Source: Rhizobium mongolense subsp. loessense (GTDB lineage Bacteria; Pseudomonadota; Alphaproteobacteria; Rhizobiales; Rhizobiaceae). From it: a stretch of DNA of 64,000 nucleotides. The translations under genes and the position numbers were made by a program. Under the pieces are notes generated by a model. The model had not been told where the DNA came from, made no database searches, and was given only the letters and a program-made list of their open reading frames with translations. Positions 25,213-33,868 of this stretch are shown here, piece by piece. Location: positions 1 through 64,000 of the forward strand of contig NZ_FMTM01000014.1 of NCBI RefSeq assembly GCF_900099775.1. Direction: 5' to 3'. The first letter of the stretch is position 1; each line of letters opens with the position of its first letter.

Positions 25213-27503
25213 CCGTCATGGAACCGAAAATCAAACGCGGTGATGCAGCAGATGGCGTGCTCGGAGGCCGCCTGTCGCGGTTGGATGGACCGGCAAAGAT
25301 TACCGGCAAGGCAAACTACGCACTCGAAAATCAAATCGACGGCGTCGTTCACGGCGTGATGGTCCAGAGCACGATCGCGGCAGGCACAATCAGCTCGATG
25401 GACATCTCTAAAGCTGAGGCATCGCCTGGCGTGCTGCTCGTGCTGACCCCGGACAACATCATGGAGCTGAAATCGGCAACCACCTGGGCCGGCACGCCCG
25501 GTCCTGAAGGTCCCTATCTCGCGCTGACCAACGAGATTGCCTTCAGTGGGCAGCATGTTGCAGCCGTGTTTGCCGAAACGCTCGAACAGGCGACCGCCGC
25601 CGCGGCGTTGATTAAGGTGAGCTACGACGAGAAGCAGGCCATCTTCGGCTTCGATGATCCACGTGCCGGGGAGGGTATTGCGGTCGAGCAAATGACGATT
25701 GAGTGGGGTAACGCCGAACAGGCGCTGGCTGAAGCTCCTGTTCGGATCGAAGCCGAATACAAGACACCGCGCGAATATAACGTGCCGATCGAACCCCATG
25801 GGCTGATCGCCAAATGGGACGGCGATGTGCTGACGCTTTGGGAACCGAGCCAATGGGTGGACGGCATGGCGCGCAGCTATGCCGAGTGGTTCGAATTGCC
25901 TTTCGAGAACGTGCGGATCATCTCGCCCTATATCGGCGGCGGTTTCGGTTCCAAGGCACTCTCGTTGCCGCATGCGGCCCTTGCGATCATGGCCGCAAGG
26001 AAGCTCGGCCGTCCCGTCAAGCTCGCGGTCACCCGTGCGCAGACATTCACTGCCTTCGGCGGCCGCCCTGCCACCCAGCAAACGCTGGCGCTCGGCGCAA
26101 CGAAGGAAGGAAAGCTGCTATCGATCGTCCAGCGCGGTGCCAGTGAAACGGCGATGACGGGTGTGGCCGTCGAGCCGCTCGGTGCCGTCACCTCGATCAT
26201 GTATGACGTGGCGAACTTCAGCTCGAGGCAGAACATCGTGCCTGTGCATACGGTTCTGCCCGGCGCGCTTCGTGCTCCCGGCGAAAATCCCAGTGCATGG
26301 GGCCTGGAGTCGGCAATCGATGAACTCGCCTATGCCGTCGGCATCGACCCCGTCGAGATCCGTTTGCTGAACTATGCCGAGCGAGATCCGCATGCCAAGA
26401 TCCCTTGGTCGACGAGACAACTGCGCGAAGCCTTTGCCGTGGGCGGTGAGGCCTTCGGCTGGTCGAAGCGCTCGCCACAGCCGCGTTCCATGCGGGACGG
26501 CAACGCGCTGATCGGCTGGGGTGTGGCGGCAGGCACCTATCCGGTGCGCCGCACGCCTGGTGAGGCACTTGTGCGAATCCTTGCCGATGGTACGGCGGAG
26601 GTTGCAAGCAGCGGCATCGACATGGGCCAGGGGACGTATACCATCATGGCCCAGACTGCCGCTGAAATCCTTGGCATCCCCGTCGAGCAGATCCACGTCA
26701 AGCTCGGCGACTCGGCCTTGCCGAGGGCACCCGTTGCTGGCGGCTCGCAGCTTGCAAACCTGATGACGGGTGCCGTCCATAAGGCCGCGCTTGCCGCGCG
26801 CGACGAGTTGATCGGGCTTGCTCTCAACGATGCGAATTCGCCGTTCCGGGACGCGCAGGCCAATACGCTCACGATCTCTGAAGGTCGAATCTTGCCGCCG
26901 AGGGGCGAAGGTGATGGCGTTGCGATTGCAGACTTCATGCGGCAGATCGGCCGTGAGAAGGTCGAGACGCTGCGTGACACGCTGCCGGAAGACAAGCGGG
27001 ATGGAAAAGACCGCTACGACAACTTTACGACAATGATGACAATGAAGGCGCCGACAGAAGGCGGCTATTCGCTCCATAGCTGGTGTGCGCATTTCGTCGA
27101 GGTTCGCGTCGATGAAGATTTCGGCACGGTCCGCGTCTCGCGCATGGTTTCCGCGCTCGATTCGGGAAGGCTCTACAACCCGAAGCTCGCCGAAAGCCAG
27201 TGGCGCGGCGGCATTATCATGGGCATTGGCCAGGCGTTGCTGGAGGAAGGTATTGTCGACGAACGATATGCCCGCGTGATCAACAACAATCTGGCCGACT
27301 ATCTCGTGCCGACCAATTCGGACGTGCCCGACCTTCAGGTGATTTCCGTCGGCATCCCCGATTACCGTGCCTCGGTGCTCGGCGGCAAGGCTGTCGGCGA
27401 ATTGCCGATCGTCGGGGTGGCGCCTGCGATCGCCAACGCCGTCTTTCACGCGACTGGCAAGCGCATCCGTTCGTTGCCGATCACGCTGGAGAAGCTCATC
27501 TAG
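25209..27503 (+). CDS. Aldehyde oxidoreductase, molybdopterin subunit (PaoC/YagR-like)
   Basis: A 764-residue large subunit that binds the molybdenum cofactor and oxidises the substrate, probably aromatic or aliphatic aldehydes. Family motifs include PYIGGGFGSKA (about 240), LRAPGENPSAWGLESAIDEL (about 350) and the C-terminal GKAVGELPIVGVAPAIANAV with the catalytic Glu (about 727). No signal peptide is present. It ends the operon, followed by a 9-bp-stem hairpin. Maturation would need a XdhC/PaoD-type chaperone, which is not in this window. Confidence 0.93.
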   Translation: MTVMEPKIKRGDAADGVLGGRLSRLDGPAKITGKANYALENQIDGVVHGVMVQSTIAAGTISSMDISKAEASPGVLLVLTPDNIMELKSATTWAGTPGPEGPYLALTNEIAFSGQHVAAVFAETLEQATAAAALIKVSYDEKQAIFGFDDPRAGEGIAVEQMTIEWGNAEQALAEAPVRIEAEYKTPREYNVPIEPHGLIAKWDGDVLTLWEPSQWVDGMARSYAEWFELPFENVRIISPYIGGGFGSKALSLPHAALAIMAARKLGRPVKLAVTRAQTFTAFGGRPATQQTLALGATKEGKLLSIVQRGASETAMTGVAVEPLGAVTSIMYDVANFSSRQNIVPVHTVLPGALRAPGENPSAWGLESAIDELAYAVGIDPVEIRLLNYAERDPHAKIPWSTRQLREAFAVGGEAFGWSKRSPQPRSMRDGNALIGWGVAAGTYPVRRTPGEALVRILADGTAEVASSGIDMGQGTYTIMAQTAAEILGIPVEQIHVKLGDSALPRAPVAGGSQLANLMTGAVHKAALAARDELIGLALNDANSPFRDAQANTLTISEGRILPPRGEGDGVAIADFMRQIGREKVETLRDTLPEDKRDGKDRYDNFTTMMTMKAPTEGGYSLHSWCAHFVEVRVDEDFGTVRVSRMVSALDSGRLYNPKLAESQWRGGIIMGIGQALLEEGIVDERYARVINNNLADYLVPTNSDVPDLQVISVGIPDYRASVLGGKAVGELPIVGVAPAIANAVFHATGKRIRSLPITLEKLI

Positions 27504-27523
27504 GCTGCGTGCTGCGAATGAAG

Positions 27524-27564
27524 AACGCTCCCACAGTTCCGGCACGGCCTGGCCCGGGAGCGTT
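27524..27564. terminator. Hairpin after the aldehyde-oxidoreductase operon
   Basis: AACGCTCCC (27524-27532) pairs with GGGAGCGTT (27556-27564) around a 23-base loop, followed by gcggttcttt. It lies between two convergent genes and could serve both. Confidence 0.5.
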
Positions 27565-27590
27565 GCGGTTCTTTCGGCCGCGGGTTTTCC

Positions 27591-28052
27591 TCAAGCGTCG
27601 AGCGCAGCGCTCGTCTCAGAGTTTGCCGGATCGACAGTCATATCCCGGCGCTCTCCGGCCTGGGCCATCGCCTTGACGAGGGAAAGGACCTTTTCACGCA
27701 CGGTTGGGTCGGTGATCTTCAAGAAAGCGCGATTAAGCGCCAGCCCTTCCTTCGAACGCAGGAATTCTCCGACCGGATCGAGGTTTTCGGAGGGCTCCAG
27801 TCCGTCGAGGCTCAGCGGCTGAGCGGCGTCCTGCTGGAAGAAGAAGCTCGGCGGTACGGCAAGGACTTCGGCAATCTTTTGCAGCCGGCTTGCGCCAATG
27901 CGGTTCATGCCTTTCTCGTATTTCTGCACCTGCTGAAAGGTAACGCCGATCTGGTCGGCCAGCCGCTCCTGGCTAAACCCCAACAGCAGCCTACGCATCC
28001 TCACGCGCGAGCCCACGTAGATGTCTATTGCATTAGGAGCTTTTGCGTTCAT
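27591..28052 (-). CDS. XRE-family regulator (PraR-like)
   Basis: A 153-residue protein with an XRE helix-turn-helix at about 17-60 (RMRRLLLGFSQERLADQIGV then TFQQVQKYEKGMNRIGASRL). The layout matches the rhizobial PraR/SinR-like group: an IDxxVGSRxRxRR opening, then a short C-terminal region. PraR represses quorum-sensing and attachment genes; this could be a paralogue on the plasmid. It converges with the aldehyde-oxidoreductase operon and diverges from the MFS gene. Its target is unknown. Confidence 0.85.
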   Translation of the reverse strand: MNAKAPNAIDIYVGSRVRMRRLLLGFSQERLADQIGVTFQQVQKYEKGMNRIGASRLQKIAEVLAVPPSFFFQQDAAQPLSLDGLEPSENLDPVGEFLRSKEGLALNRAFLKITDPTVREKVLSLVKAMAQAGERRDMTVDPANSETSAALDA

Positions 28053-28369
28053 TTTCGGGTTCCATGGACTGTGTTGACGGGGCGCCCTTTCGAGGCGGCA
28101 TTTCGGGCAGAATGATAGTGTATGAGCACATAGGAAAATTCAATTGGTACTTTCTTGTGGCAGAATCATTCGTGCAGCAATACAGGCGTTCCAGCGAAAT
28201 TAAAGCATCAGCGTACCAAACTTGGGAAAACTGGGCTGTAACTGACGCGCAAGTTGCGGTAGATGCTCTGCTTGCGGCGCCGAGAGCTTCCCCAAGGCTG
28301 CAGTCGCCCGGATTCACCTGATGAATAAGTGATCGGCGGCACGCGCAGCGGTCCGCAGGAGAAATGCCT
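28053..28369. other. Divergent promoter region, XRE regulator / MFS exporter
   Basis: About 315 bases. An ORF of 92 codons here lacks a ribosome site and family features and is not called. The region must hold promoters for both flanking genes. It is somewhat A+T-rich around 28110-28210 (for example GGAAAATTCAATTGG). Confidence 0.4.
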
Positions 28370-29572
28370 ATGGCCGTATTGAGCGAGACTTCCCCCCGTT
28401 TCGAGAAGACGACGATGTCGATCCTCGTGGCTGTCAGCTTCTGCCATATGCTGAACGACATCATGCAGTCGCTGCTTTCCTCGCTTTATCCGCTCTTCAA
28501 GGCAAACTACGATCTCGATTTCGTCCAGATCGGGCTTTTGACGATGACGTTCCAGGTCACGGCTTCCCTGTTGCAGCCCTTTGTGGGGATCGTCACCGAC
28601 CGCTGGCCGATGCCTTATTCTCTGCCGGTCGGCATGGCCAGCACCTTTTGCGGCCTGATCCTGCTCGGCAATGCCGCAAGTTTCGAATTGTTGCTGGTGG
28701 CTGCGAGCCTCATCGGTTTTGGTTCGGCCGTCTTTCACCCCGAATCCTCGCGCGTTGCGCGTCTTGCCTCCGGCGGTCGTCACGGTTTTGCGCAATCCTT
28801 CTTCCAGGTCGGCGGCAATGCCGGCCAGGCCATTGGGCCGCTGATTGCCGCCTTCGTCGTGCTGCCGCTCGGCCAGCACAGCGTCTCCTGGCTCTCCGCC
28901 ATCGCGATGATCGGCATCGTCGTGCTCGGCTGGGTCGGCAACTGGTTCATGAGTCACCGCCGGCAGAATGCCGGAAAGCCTGCGGTGAGCCGTGCGCTGC
29001 CCTTGCCGCAGAACAAGGTGATCATCGCGCTCATCATACTCGTCTTGCTGACGGCGACGAAGAACGTCTACATGGCAAGCGTGTCGAGCTACTTCACATT
29101 CTACGTCATCGACAGGTTCCATCTGGATGTGCAGCAGGCCCAACTGATGCTGTTCCTCTTCCTCGGTTCGGTCGCCGTCGGCACCTTCCTCGGCGGGCCG
29201 ATCGGCGATCGCTTCGGTTCCCGTTTCGTAATCTGGTTCTCGATCCTTGGGGTCATTCCCTTCGCATTGCTACTGCCTTATGCAAACCTCTTCTGGACCG
29301 GCATCCTCAGTGTCGTCATCGGCCTTGTCTTTGCCTCTGCGTTCTCGGCGATCGTCGTCTTCGCGCAGGAACTGGTGCCCGGTCGCGTCGGCCTGATCGC
29401 CGGCGTCTTCTTCGGCTTCGCCTTCGGGGCGGGGGGACTGGGTGCTGCCTTCCTCGGCGATTTCGCCGACAGTCACGGCATTGAGTTCGTCTATCGGATC
29501 TGCTCGTATTTGCCGCTGCTCGGCCTGCTCACGGTTTTCCTGCCGCGCATTCCGAGACACAAGGCCGTCTGA
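28370..29572 (+). CDS. MFS exporter, Fsr (fosmidomycin-resistance) type
   Basis: A 400-residue major-facilitator protein with twelve hydrophobic segments. The motif FCHMLNDIMQSLLSSLYPLF in helix 1, and GIVTDRWPMPYSLPVGM and FHPESSRVARLASGGRHGFA after helices 2 and 4, are distinctive of the Fsr/YfnC group. Members export fosmidomycin and other small molecules. ATG 28370 was chosen for its 8-base distance to AGGAG; ATG 28364 would be too close. It precedes a sulfonate-like operon after about 150 bases and could export a product or toxic analogue. Confidence 0.9.
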   Translation: MAVLSETSPRFEKTTMSILVAVSFCHMLNDIMQSLLSSLYPLFKANYDLDFVQIGLLTMTFQVTASLLQPFVGIVTDRWPMPYSLPVGMASTFCGLILLGNAASFELLLVAASLIGFGSAVFHPESSRVARLASGGRHGFAQSFFQVGGNAGQAIGPLIAAFVVLPLGQHSVSWLSAIAMIGIVVLGWVGNWFMSHRRQNAGKPAVSRALPLPQNKVIIALIILVLLTATKNVYMASVSSYFTFYVIDRFHLDVQQAQLMLFLFLGSVAVGTFLGGPIGDRFGSRFVIWFSILGVIPFALLLPYANLFWTGILSVVIGLVFASAFSAIVVFAQELVPGRVGLIAGVFFGFAFGAGGLGAAFLGDFADSHGIEFVYRICSYLPLLGLLTVFLPRIPRHKAV

Positions 29573-29652
29573 TTAGGCCCCAATCTCGACCGCAATGCTT
29601 TCCCGCCCCGGTGTGAAAGGGCTAGAGATTTAATTTCCCGGATCAAACCGTA

Positions 29653-29670
29653 ATAGAATACTATTTCTAT
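29653..29670 (+). promoter_or_regulatory. Inverted repeat upstream of the sulfonate-like operon
   Basis: ATAGAA-tactat-TTCTAT, with 6-bp arms, in a locally A+T-rich stretch 56-73 bases before the monooxygenase start. It is a candidate regulator-binding site; rhizobial sulfonate operons are often controlled by LysR-type proteins, but no regulator gene is adjacent. Confidence 0.4.
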
Positions 29671-29725
29671 GGATTATAGTCATTGTTGCTAGGCTTTGCG
29701 GATCGCCATTGCCGAGGAGAGCAAC

Positions 29726-31081
29726 ATGACCGACACTCGCCGAGAGCTCAAGCTTGGAGCCTTTCTCTATCCGACCGGCCACCATGTTGCCGCCTGGCGC
29801 CATCCCGACGCACAAGCCGATGCCGGATCCAACTTTGCCCATTATGTCGCGCTTGCGCAGGCTGCCGAAGCTGCAAAATTCGATCTCGTCTTCATGGCGG
29901 ATGGTGTCGGTACCCGCGGCACGGACATCGAAGCGCTGAGCCGTACCGCCATCCGCTACGTCGCGCAGTTCGAACCGATCACACTTCTTTCGGCACTTTG
30001 CGCCGTAACCCGCAATATCGGTTTTGTGGCAACCGCCTCCACGTCGTACAACGAGCCTTATCATATTGCCCGCAAGTTTGCCTCCCTCGATCACATCAGC
30101 GGCGGTCGGGCGGGCTGGAACCTCGTTACTTCGTCGAGCGAACATGAGGCCCACAACTTCGGCCGCGACGAGCACTATGCCCATGCCGAACGCTACGAAC
30201 GCGCAGAGGAATTCGCCGACGTGGTGCGTGGCCTTTGGGATACCTGGGAGGAAGATGCCTTCCCTCGCGACAAGGAAAGCGGCATCTATTTCGACCCCGA
30301 CAAGCAGCATATCCTCAATCACAAGGGCAAGTATTTCAAAGTCCGCGGGCCGCTCAACGTCGCCCGTGCGCCGCAGGGACATCCGGTGCTGGTTCAGGCA
30401 GGCTCCTCCGAGCCCGGCAAGGAACTTGCCGCGCGCACCGCGGACGTGGTCTTCACCGCCCACCAGACGACCGAGGATGCGCGCGCCTTCTATTCGGACC
30501 TCAAGGGCAGGCTCGCAAAATACGGCCGCGACCGCGACGATCTGAAGGTCATGCCCGGCATCTTCCCAGTCGTCGGGCGGACCGAGCAGGAGGCGCAGGA
30601 CAAGTTTCAACAGATCCAGGACCTCATCCACCCGGCCGTCGGGCTGTCGATGCTCGCGGGCATGGCAGGCTCGATCGATCTGTCGCGATATCCGCTGGAC
30701 GGCCCAGTGCCGGAGCTTCCCGAAACCAACAGCAGCAAGAGCCGCCAGAAATTGCTGCTCGATCTTGCGCGCCGCGAGAACCTCACCATCCGCGACCTTT
30801 ACCTTCGCATCGCCGGCGCCCGCGGTCATTACCAGGTCGTCGGAACGCCGGTGCAGATTGCCGACAAGATGGAGGAGTGGTTCACGACGGGTGCTGCCGA
30901 CGGCTTCAACATCATGCCGCCGCATCTGCCGGTCGGGCTTTACGAGTTCATCGAGCATGTTCTGCCGGAGCTTCGCCGCCGCGGCCTTTTCCGCAGTGAC
31001 TACGAAGGCCGCACGCTTCGTGAAAATCTCGGGCTCGGCGTGCCGCGCCATCCCGCCCGCGCCCAGATCGCTGCCGAATAA
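29726..31081 (+). CDS. Flavin-dependent monooxygenase, NtaA/SnaA/DszA family (LLM class)
   Basis: A 451-residue bacterial-luciferase-like oxygenase using FMNH2 from a partner reductase. Motifs include KLGAFLYPTGHHVAAWRHPD at the N-terminus, TASTSYNEPYHIARKFASLD near 105, and SGGRAGWNLVTSSS near 128, all typical of the NtaA/SnaA/DszA branch. Family members desulfurise or oxidise organosulfur and aminopolycarboxylate compounds. The start at 29726 has GAGGAG 6 bases upstream. It is first in an operon with an ABC importer, suggesting uptake then oxidative cleavage of an organosulfur compound. The flavin reductase is not in the window. Confidence 0.9.
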   Translation: MTDTRRELKLGAFLYPTGHHVAAWRHPDAQADAGSNFAHYVALAQAAEAAKFDLVFMADGVGTRGTDIEALSRTAIRYVAQFEPITLLSALCAVTRNIGFVATASTSYNEPYHIARKFASLDHISGGRAGWNLVTSSSEHEAHNFGRDEHYAHAERYERAEEFADVVRGLWDTWEEDAFPRDKESGIYFDPDKQHILNHKGKYFKVRGPLNVARAPQGHPVLVQAGSSEPGKELAARTADVVFTAHQTTEDARAFYSDLKGRLAKYGRDRDDLKVMPGIFPVVGRTEQEAQDKFQQIQDLIHPAVGLSMLAGMAGSIDLSRYPLDGPVPELPETNSSKSRQKLLLDLARRENLTIRDLYLRIAGARGHYQVVGTPVQIADKMEEWFTTGAADGFNIMPPHLPVGLYEFIEHVLPELRRRGLFRSDYEGRTLRENLGLGVPRHPARAQIAAE

Positions 31082-31095
31082 GGGGAGGGAACAAG

Positions 31096-31938
31096 ATGAC
31101 CAGTTCGACCCATCTCGAAATCCGCAGCGTCACCCGCGATTTCCAGGTGAACGGCAACAAGCTCACCGCACTCGACGATATCAGCCTCGATGTCGCAGAG
31201 GGCGAATTCGTGACGATCGTCGGCGCCAGCGGCTGCGGAAAATCGACGCTGTTGCGCCTTGGCGCCGGACTCGATACGGCTTACGACGGCTCCATCACCC
31301 ATGCCGGAACAAGAGTAACCGGTCCCAGTCTTAATCGCGGCATCGTCTTCCAGGAGCCACGGCTGTTTCCCTGGCTGACCGTCGGGCGCAATGTCGCGCT
31401 CGGGCTTGAGAACGCCGGCCTTGGCAAGGCCGAAAAGAAGCGTCTCGTCGAGGAGCATCTGGAGCTGGTCGGCCTGTCGGCCTTCGCCGATGCCTATCCG
31501 CACCAGCTGTCGGGCGGCATGGCCCAGCGCGCAGGCATTGCCCGCGGGCTTGTCAACCGGCCGAACGTGCTTTTCCTCGATGAGCCCTTTGGCGCGCTCG
31601 ACGCGATCACCAAGACGCGGCTGCAGGACGAGCTTCAGGAAATCTGGGCCAGGGAGCGCATCACCATGATCCTCGTCACCCATGATGTCGAGGAGGCGGC
31701 CTATCTCGGCGACCGCGTCGTCGTGATGTCGCCACGCCCCGGCCGCATCCGCGAGATTGTGCCTGTCGATCTGCCGCGGCCGCGCGATCGGACCTCTGCA
31801 GCACTTTCTAAAGTGCGCAACCGCGTGCTCGAAAGCCTCAGCACCACGACGAAGGCTGGCGAGCAGCAGAGCCCCGGTGTTCCGCCCAAGGCGCGCAAGG
31901 TGGCTGGACTGCGTCCCGCCATTGCCGCGGCCGGCTAA
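31096..31938 (+). CDS. ABC importer ATPase (SsuB/TauB type)
   Basis: A 280-residue ATPase of the nitrate/sulfonate/taurine family. Walker A is GASGCGKSTL, the signature is LSGGMAQRAGIARGL and Walker B is VLFLDEPFGALDAITK, followed by the LVTHDVEEA switch region. The C-terminal ~50 residues after the ATPase domain are an unusual Pro/Ala-rich tail. It lies 14 bases after the monooxygenase gene and 23 before the binding-protein gene. Confidence 0.93.
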   Translation: MTSSTHLEIRSVTRDFQVNGNKLTALDDISLDVAEGEFVTIVGASGCGKSTLLRLGAGLDTAYDGSITHAGTRVTGPSLNRGIVFQEPRLFPWLTVGRNVALGLENAGLGKAEKKRLVEEHLELVGLSAFADAYPHQLSGGMAQRAGIARGLVNRPNVLFLDEPFGALDAITKTRLQDELQEIWARERITMILVTHDVEEAAYLGDRVVVMSPRPGRIREIVPVDLPRPRDRTSAALSKVRNRVLESLSTTTKAGEQQSPGVPPKARKVAGLRPAIAAAG

Positions 31939-31961
31939 ATTTGTCGAAACGGAGAGAAGTT

Positions 31962-33026
31962 ATGAAACTTGCATCCCTTGCCGCGGGCATTGCGCTTGCT
32001 CTTGGCCTCTTCACTGAAGCGCTAGCTGAGGAGCCGCTCGTCATTCATGTTGGCTATGCGGCAATCGGCGTCGATAATCGGCCCTACTCGGAGGGCACAT
32101 CGGCGGCCACGGCGCGTGCTGGTGAATACCTGGAGAAGGAATTCGCAAACGATCCGAATATCAAGATCGAATGGACATTCTTCAAGGGCGCCGGCCCGGC
32201 GGTCAATGAGGGCTTTGCCAACGACCAGCTCGATTTCGCCTACCAGGGCGACCTGCCCTCGCTGATCGGGCGGGCAACCGGCCTGAAGACCAAGTACCTG
32301 CTGGCAAGCGGCGCCCGCAAGCCACTCTATCTTGCTGCCGCAAAGGCCTCCGGCATCACGAGGATCGAGGACCTGAAGGGACGCAAGATCGCCCTGCAGC
32401 GCGGCACGAATGGTCATCTTGCCGCCATCAAGGTGCTTGCGGCCCACGGACTGAATGAGCGCGACGTGCAGGTCATCAATCTCGACAGTGCCGGAACGGT
32501 CGCTGCGCTGACGAGCAAGGACATCGATGCAGCCTTCGGCGACACGCAGCTCATCAACCTGGCGGCCAAGGGTGCAGCCGACATCATCTACACGACCAAG
32601 GGCGATGATCCGCGCTTCGGCCGCAATGCCGGCGTGATCGGCCGCCAAGCCTTCATCGATGAGCATCCGGAAATAACGCAGCGCGTCGTCGATGCCTTCG
32701 TCAAGGCGGCGAAATGGTCGTCCGACGAGCCAAATCGTCCCGCGCTCTTCGAACTCTGGCACAAATCCGGCACTCCGGTTCCGATCCTGGAGGAATATTT
32801 CAGCAACGACACGCTGGCTTACCGCAACTCGCCACTCATCGATGACCTGCTGGTGTCGCAGTACAAGGAGCAGGCGGTCAAGGGCAAGGAGTTCGGTCTC
32901 ATCCGCCGCGACGTCGATCTCAACGGCTGGTTCGAGCCGAAATACTTGAACAGTGCGATCGAACGGCTCGGCCTCAAGGATTTCTGGCAACCTTACGGCG
33001 CAGATGGAAAACCTCACGCATCGTAG
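31962..33026 (+). CDS. Sulfonate/nitrate-type periplasmic binding protein (SsuA-like)
   Basis: A 354-residue binding protein with a Sec signal peptide (MKLASLAAGIALALGLFTEA, cut near ALA-EEP). The mature part reads IRIEDLKGRKIALQRGTNGH-like motifs (here RIEDLKGRKIALQRGTNGH) and VNLDSAGTVAAL-like segments, typical of SsuA/TauA proteins for alkanesulfonates. ATG 31962 was chosen over an upstream TTG because of a GGAGAG site. The C-terminus overlaps no gene; the permease begins 22 bases later. Confidence 0.9.
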   Translation: MKLASLAAGIALALGLFTEALAEEPLVIHVGYAAIGVDNRPYSEGTSAATARAGEYLEKEFANDPNIKIEWTFFKGAGPAVNEGFANDQLDFAYQGDLPSLIGRATGLKTKYLLASGARKPLYLAAAKASGITRIEDLKGRKIALQRGTNGHLAAIKVLAAHGLNERDVQVINLDSAGTVAALTSKDIDAAFGDTQLINLAAKGAADIIYTTKGDDPRFGRNAGVIGRQAFIDEHPEITQRVVDAFVKAAKWSSDEPNRPALFELWHKSGTPVPILEEYFSNDTLAYRNSPLIDDLLVSQYKEQAVKGKEFGLIRRDVDLNGWFEPKYLNSAIERLGLKDFWQPYGADGKPHAS

Positions 33027-33048
33027 GCTCACGCAAACGGAGACCGGC

Positions 33049-33867
33049 ATGGCTGCAATCTTCGAGGCCGCCGGCGATGCCGGCATTCGCATGGCGCGAC
33101 GACGGCGAAGCCGCGCCGTCTTCGGCGTCGCCGGTCTGGTCCTGCCTGCGGCGCTTCTTGGCCTCTGGTGGGTGGCCTCGGCAAAGGGCTGGCTTGCAGA
33201 ACAAATCCTGCCGCCGCCTTTCTTCGTCTATGAGACGGCACGCGACATGATCGCAAGCGGCGAACTTCTCTTCCACGCCTGCGTCAGTCTTCGCCGTGTC
33301 GTGATCGGCTTTGCAATCGGTTCCGCAGCCGGGCTTTGCCTCGGTATCGCGATCGGCCTGTCGCAGAAAATCGAGGATTATGTGAAGCCGCTCTTCCTTG
33401 CCTTTGCGCAAATCCCGACGCTCGGCTGGATCCCGTTGCTGATGCTTTTTGTCGGCATCGGCGAAACGCTGAAGATCATCATCATCGCCAAGGGAGCACT
33501 TGTACCGATGACGCTGAATACATTTTCCGGCATCCGCGGCGTATCGCCAAAATACGTCGAGGTCGGCCAAGCGCTGTGTTTCAGCCGTTGGCAAAGATTG
33601 CGGCTGATCGTGCTCCCGGGCGCCGTCCCCTCGATCTTTACGGGTGTCCGCTACGGTCTAACCCATTCCTGGACCTCGCTTGTCGGGGTCGAACTGCTCG
33701 CTTCGTCCGAAGGACTTGGCTATCTGCTGGTCTGGGGCCGGCAGATGTTCTGGCTCGATACGGTCATCGTTGCCATGATTGTCATCGGCCTCGTCGGCTT
33801 TGCCATGGACAAGGGCTTGGATCGCACCGAAATGCTGATCCAGCGCTGGAAACGTCAGGACTTATGA
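33049..33867 (+). CDS. ABC importer permease (SsuC-like), first
   Basis: A 272-residue permease with six helices and the coupling EAA-type loop (VEVGQALCFSRWQRLRLIVL-like, about 170-190). It begins with an Arg-rich cytoplasmic segment (MARRRRSR). ATG 33049 has GGAGA 5 bases upstream; earlier in-frame ATGs would overlap the binding-protein gene. One base separates its stop from the second permease gene. Confidence 0.9.
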   Translation: MAAIFEAAGDAGIRMARRRRSRAVFGVAGLVLPAALLGLWWVASAKGWLAEQILPPPFFVYETARDMIASGELLFHACVSLRRVVIGFAIGSAAGLCLGIAIGLSQKIEDYVKPLFLAFAQIPTLGWIPLLMLFVGIGETLKIIIIAKGALVPMTLNTFSGIRGVSPKYVEVGQALCFSRWQRLRLIVLPGAVPSIFTGVRYGLTHSWTSLVGVELLASSEGLGYLLVWGRQMFWLDTVIVAMIVIGLVGFAMDKGLDRTEMLIQRWKRQDL

Positions 33868-33868
33868 C

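Noticed and set aside
26118..27545. 475-codon minus-strand ORF opposite the molybdopterin subunit
   Set aside because: Pure shadow of the PaoC-like gene; no ribosome site or motif.
28043..28321. 92-codon plus-strand ORF overlapping the XRE start region
   Set aside because: Covers the divergent promoter region, lacks a ribosome site and shows no protein-like pattern.
29630..31051. 473-codon minus-strand ORF opposite the flavin monooxygenase
   Set aside because: Antisense frame of a well-supported gene with low-complexity, charged composition.
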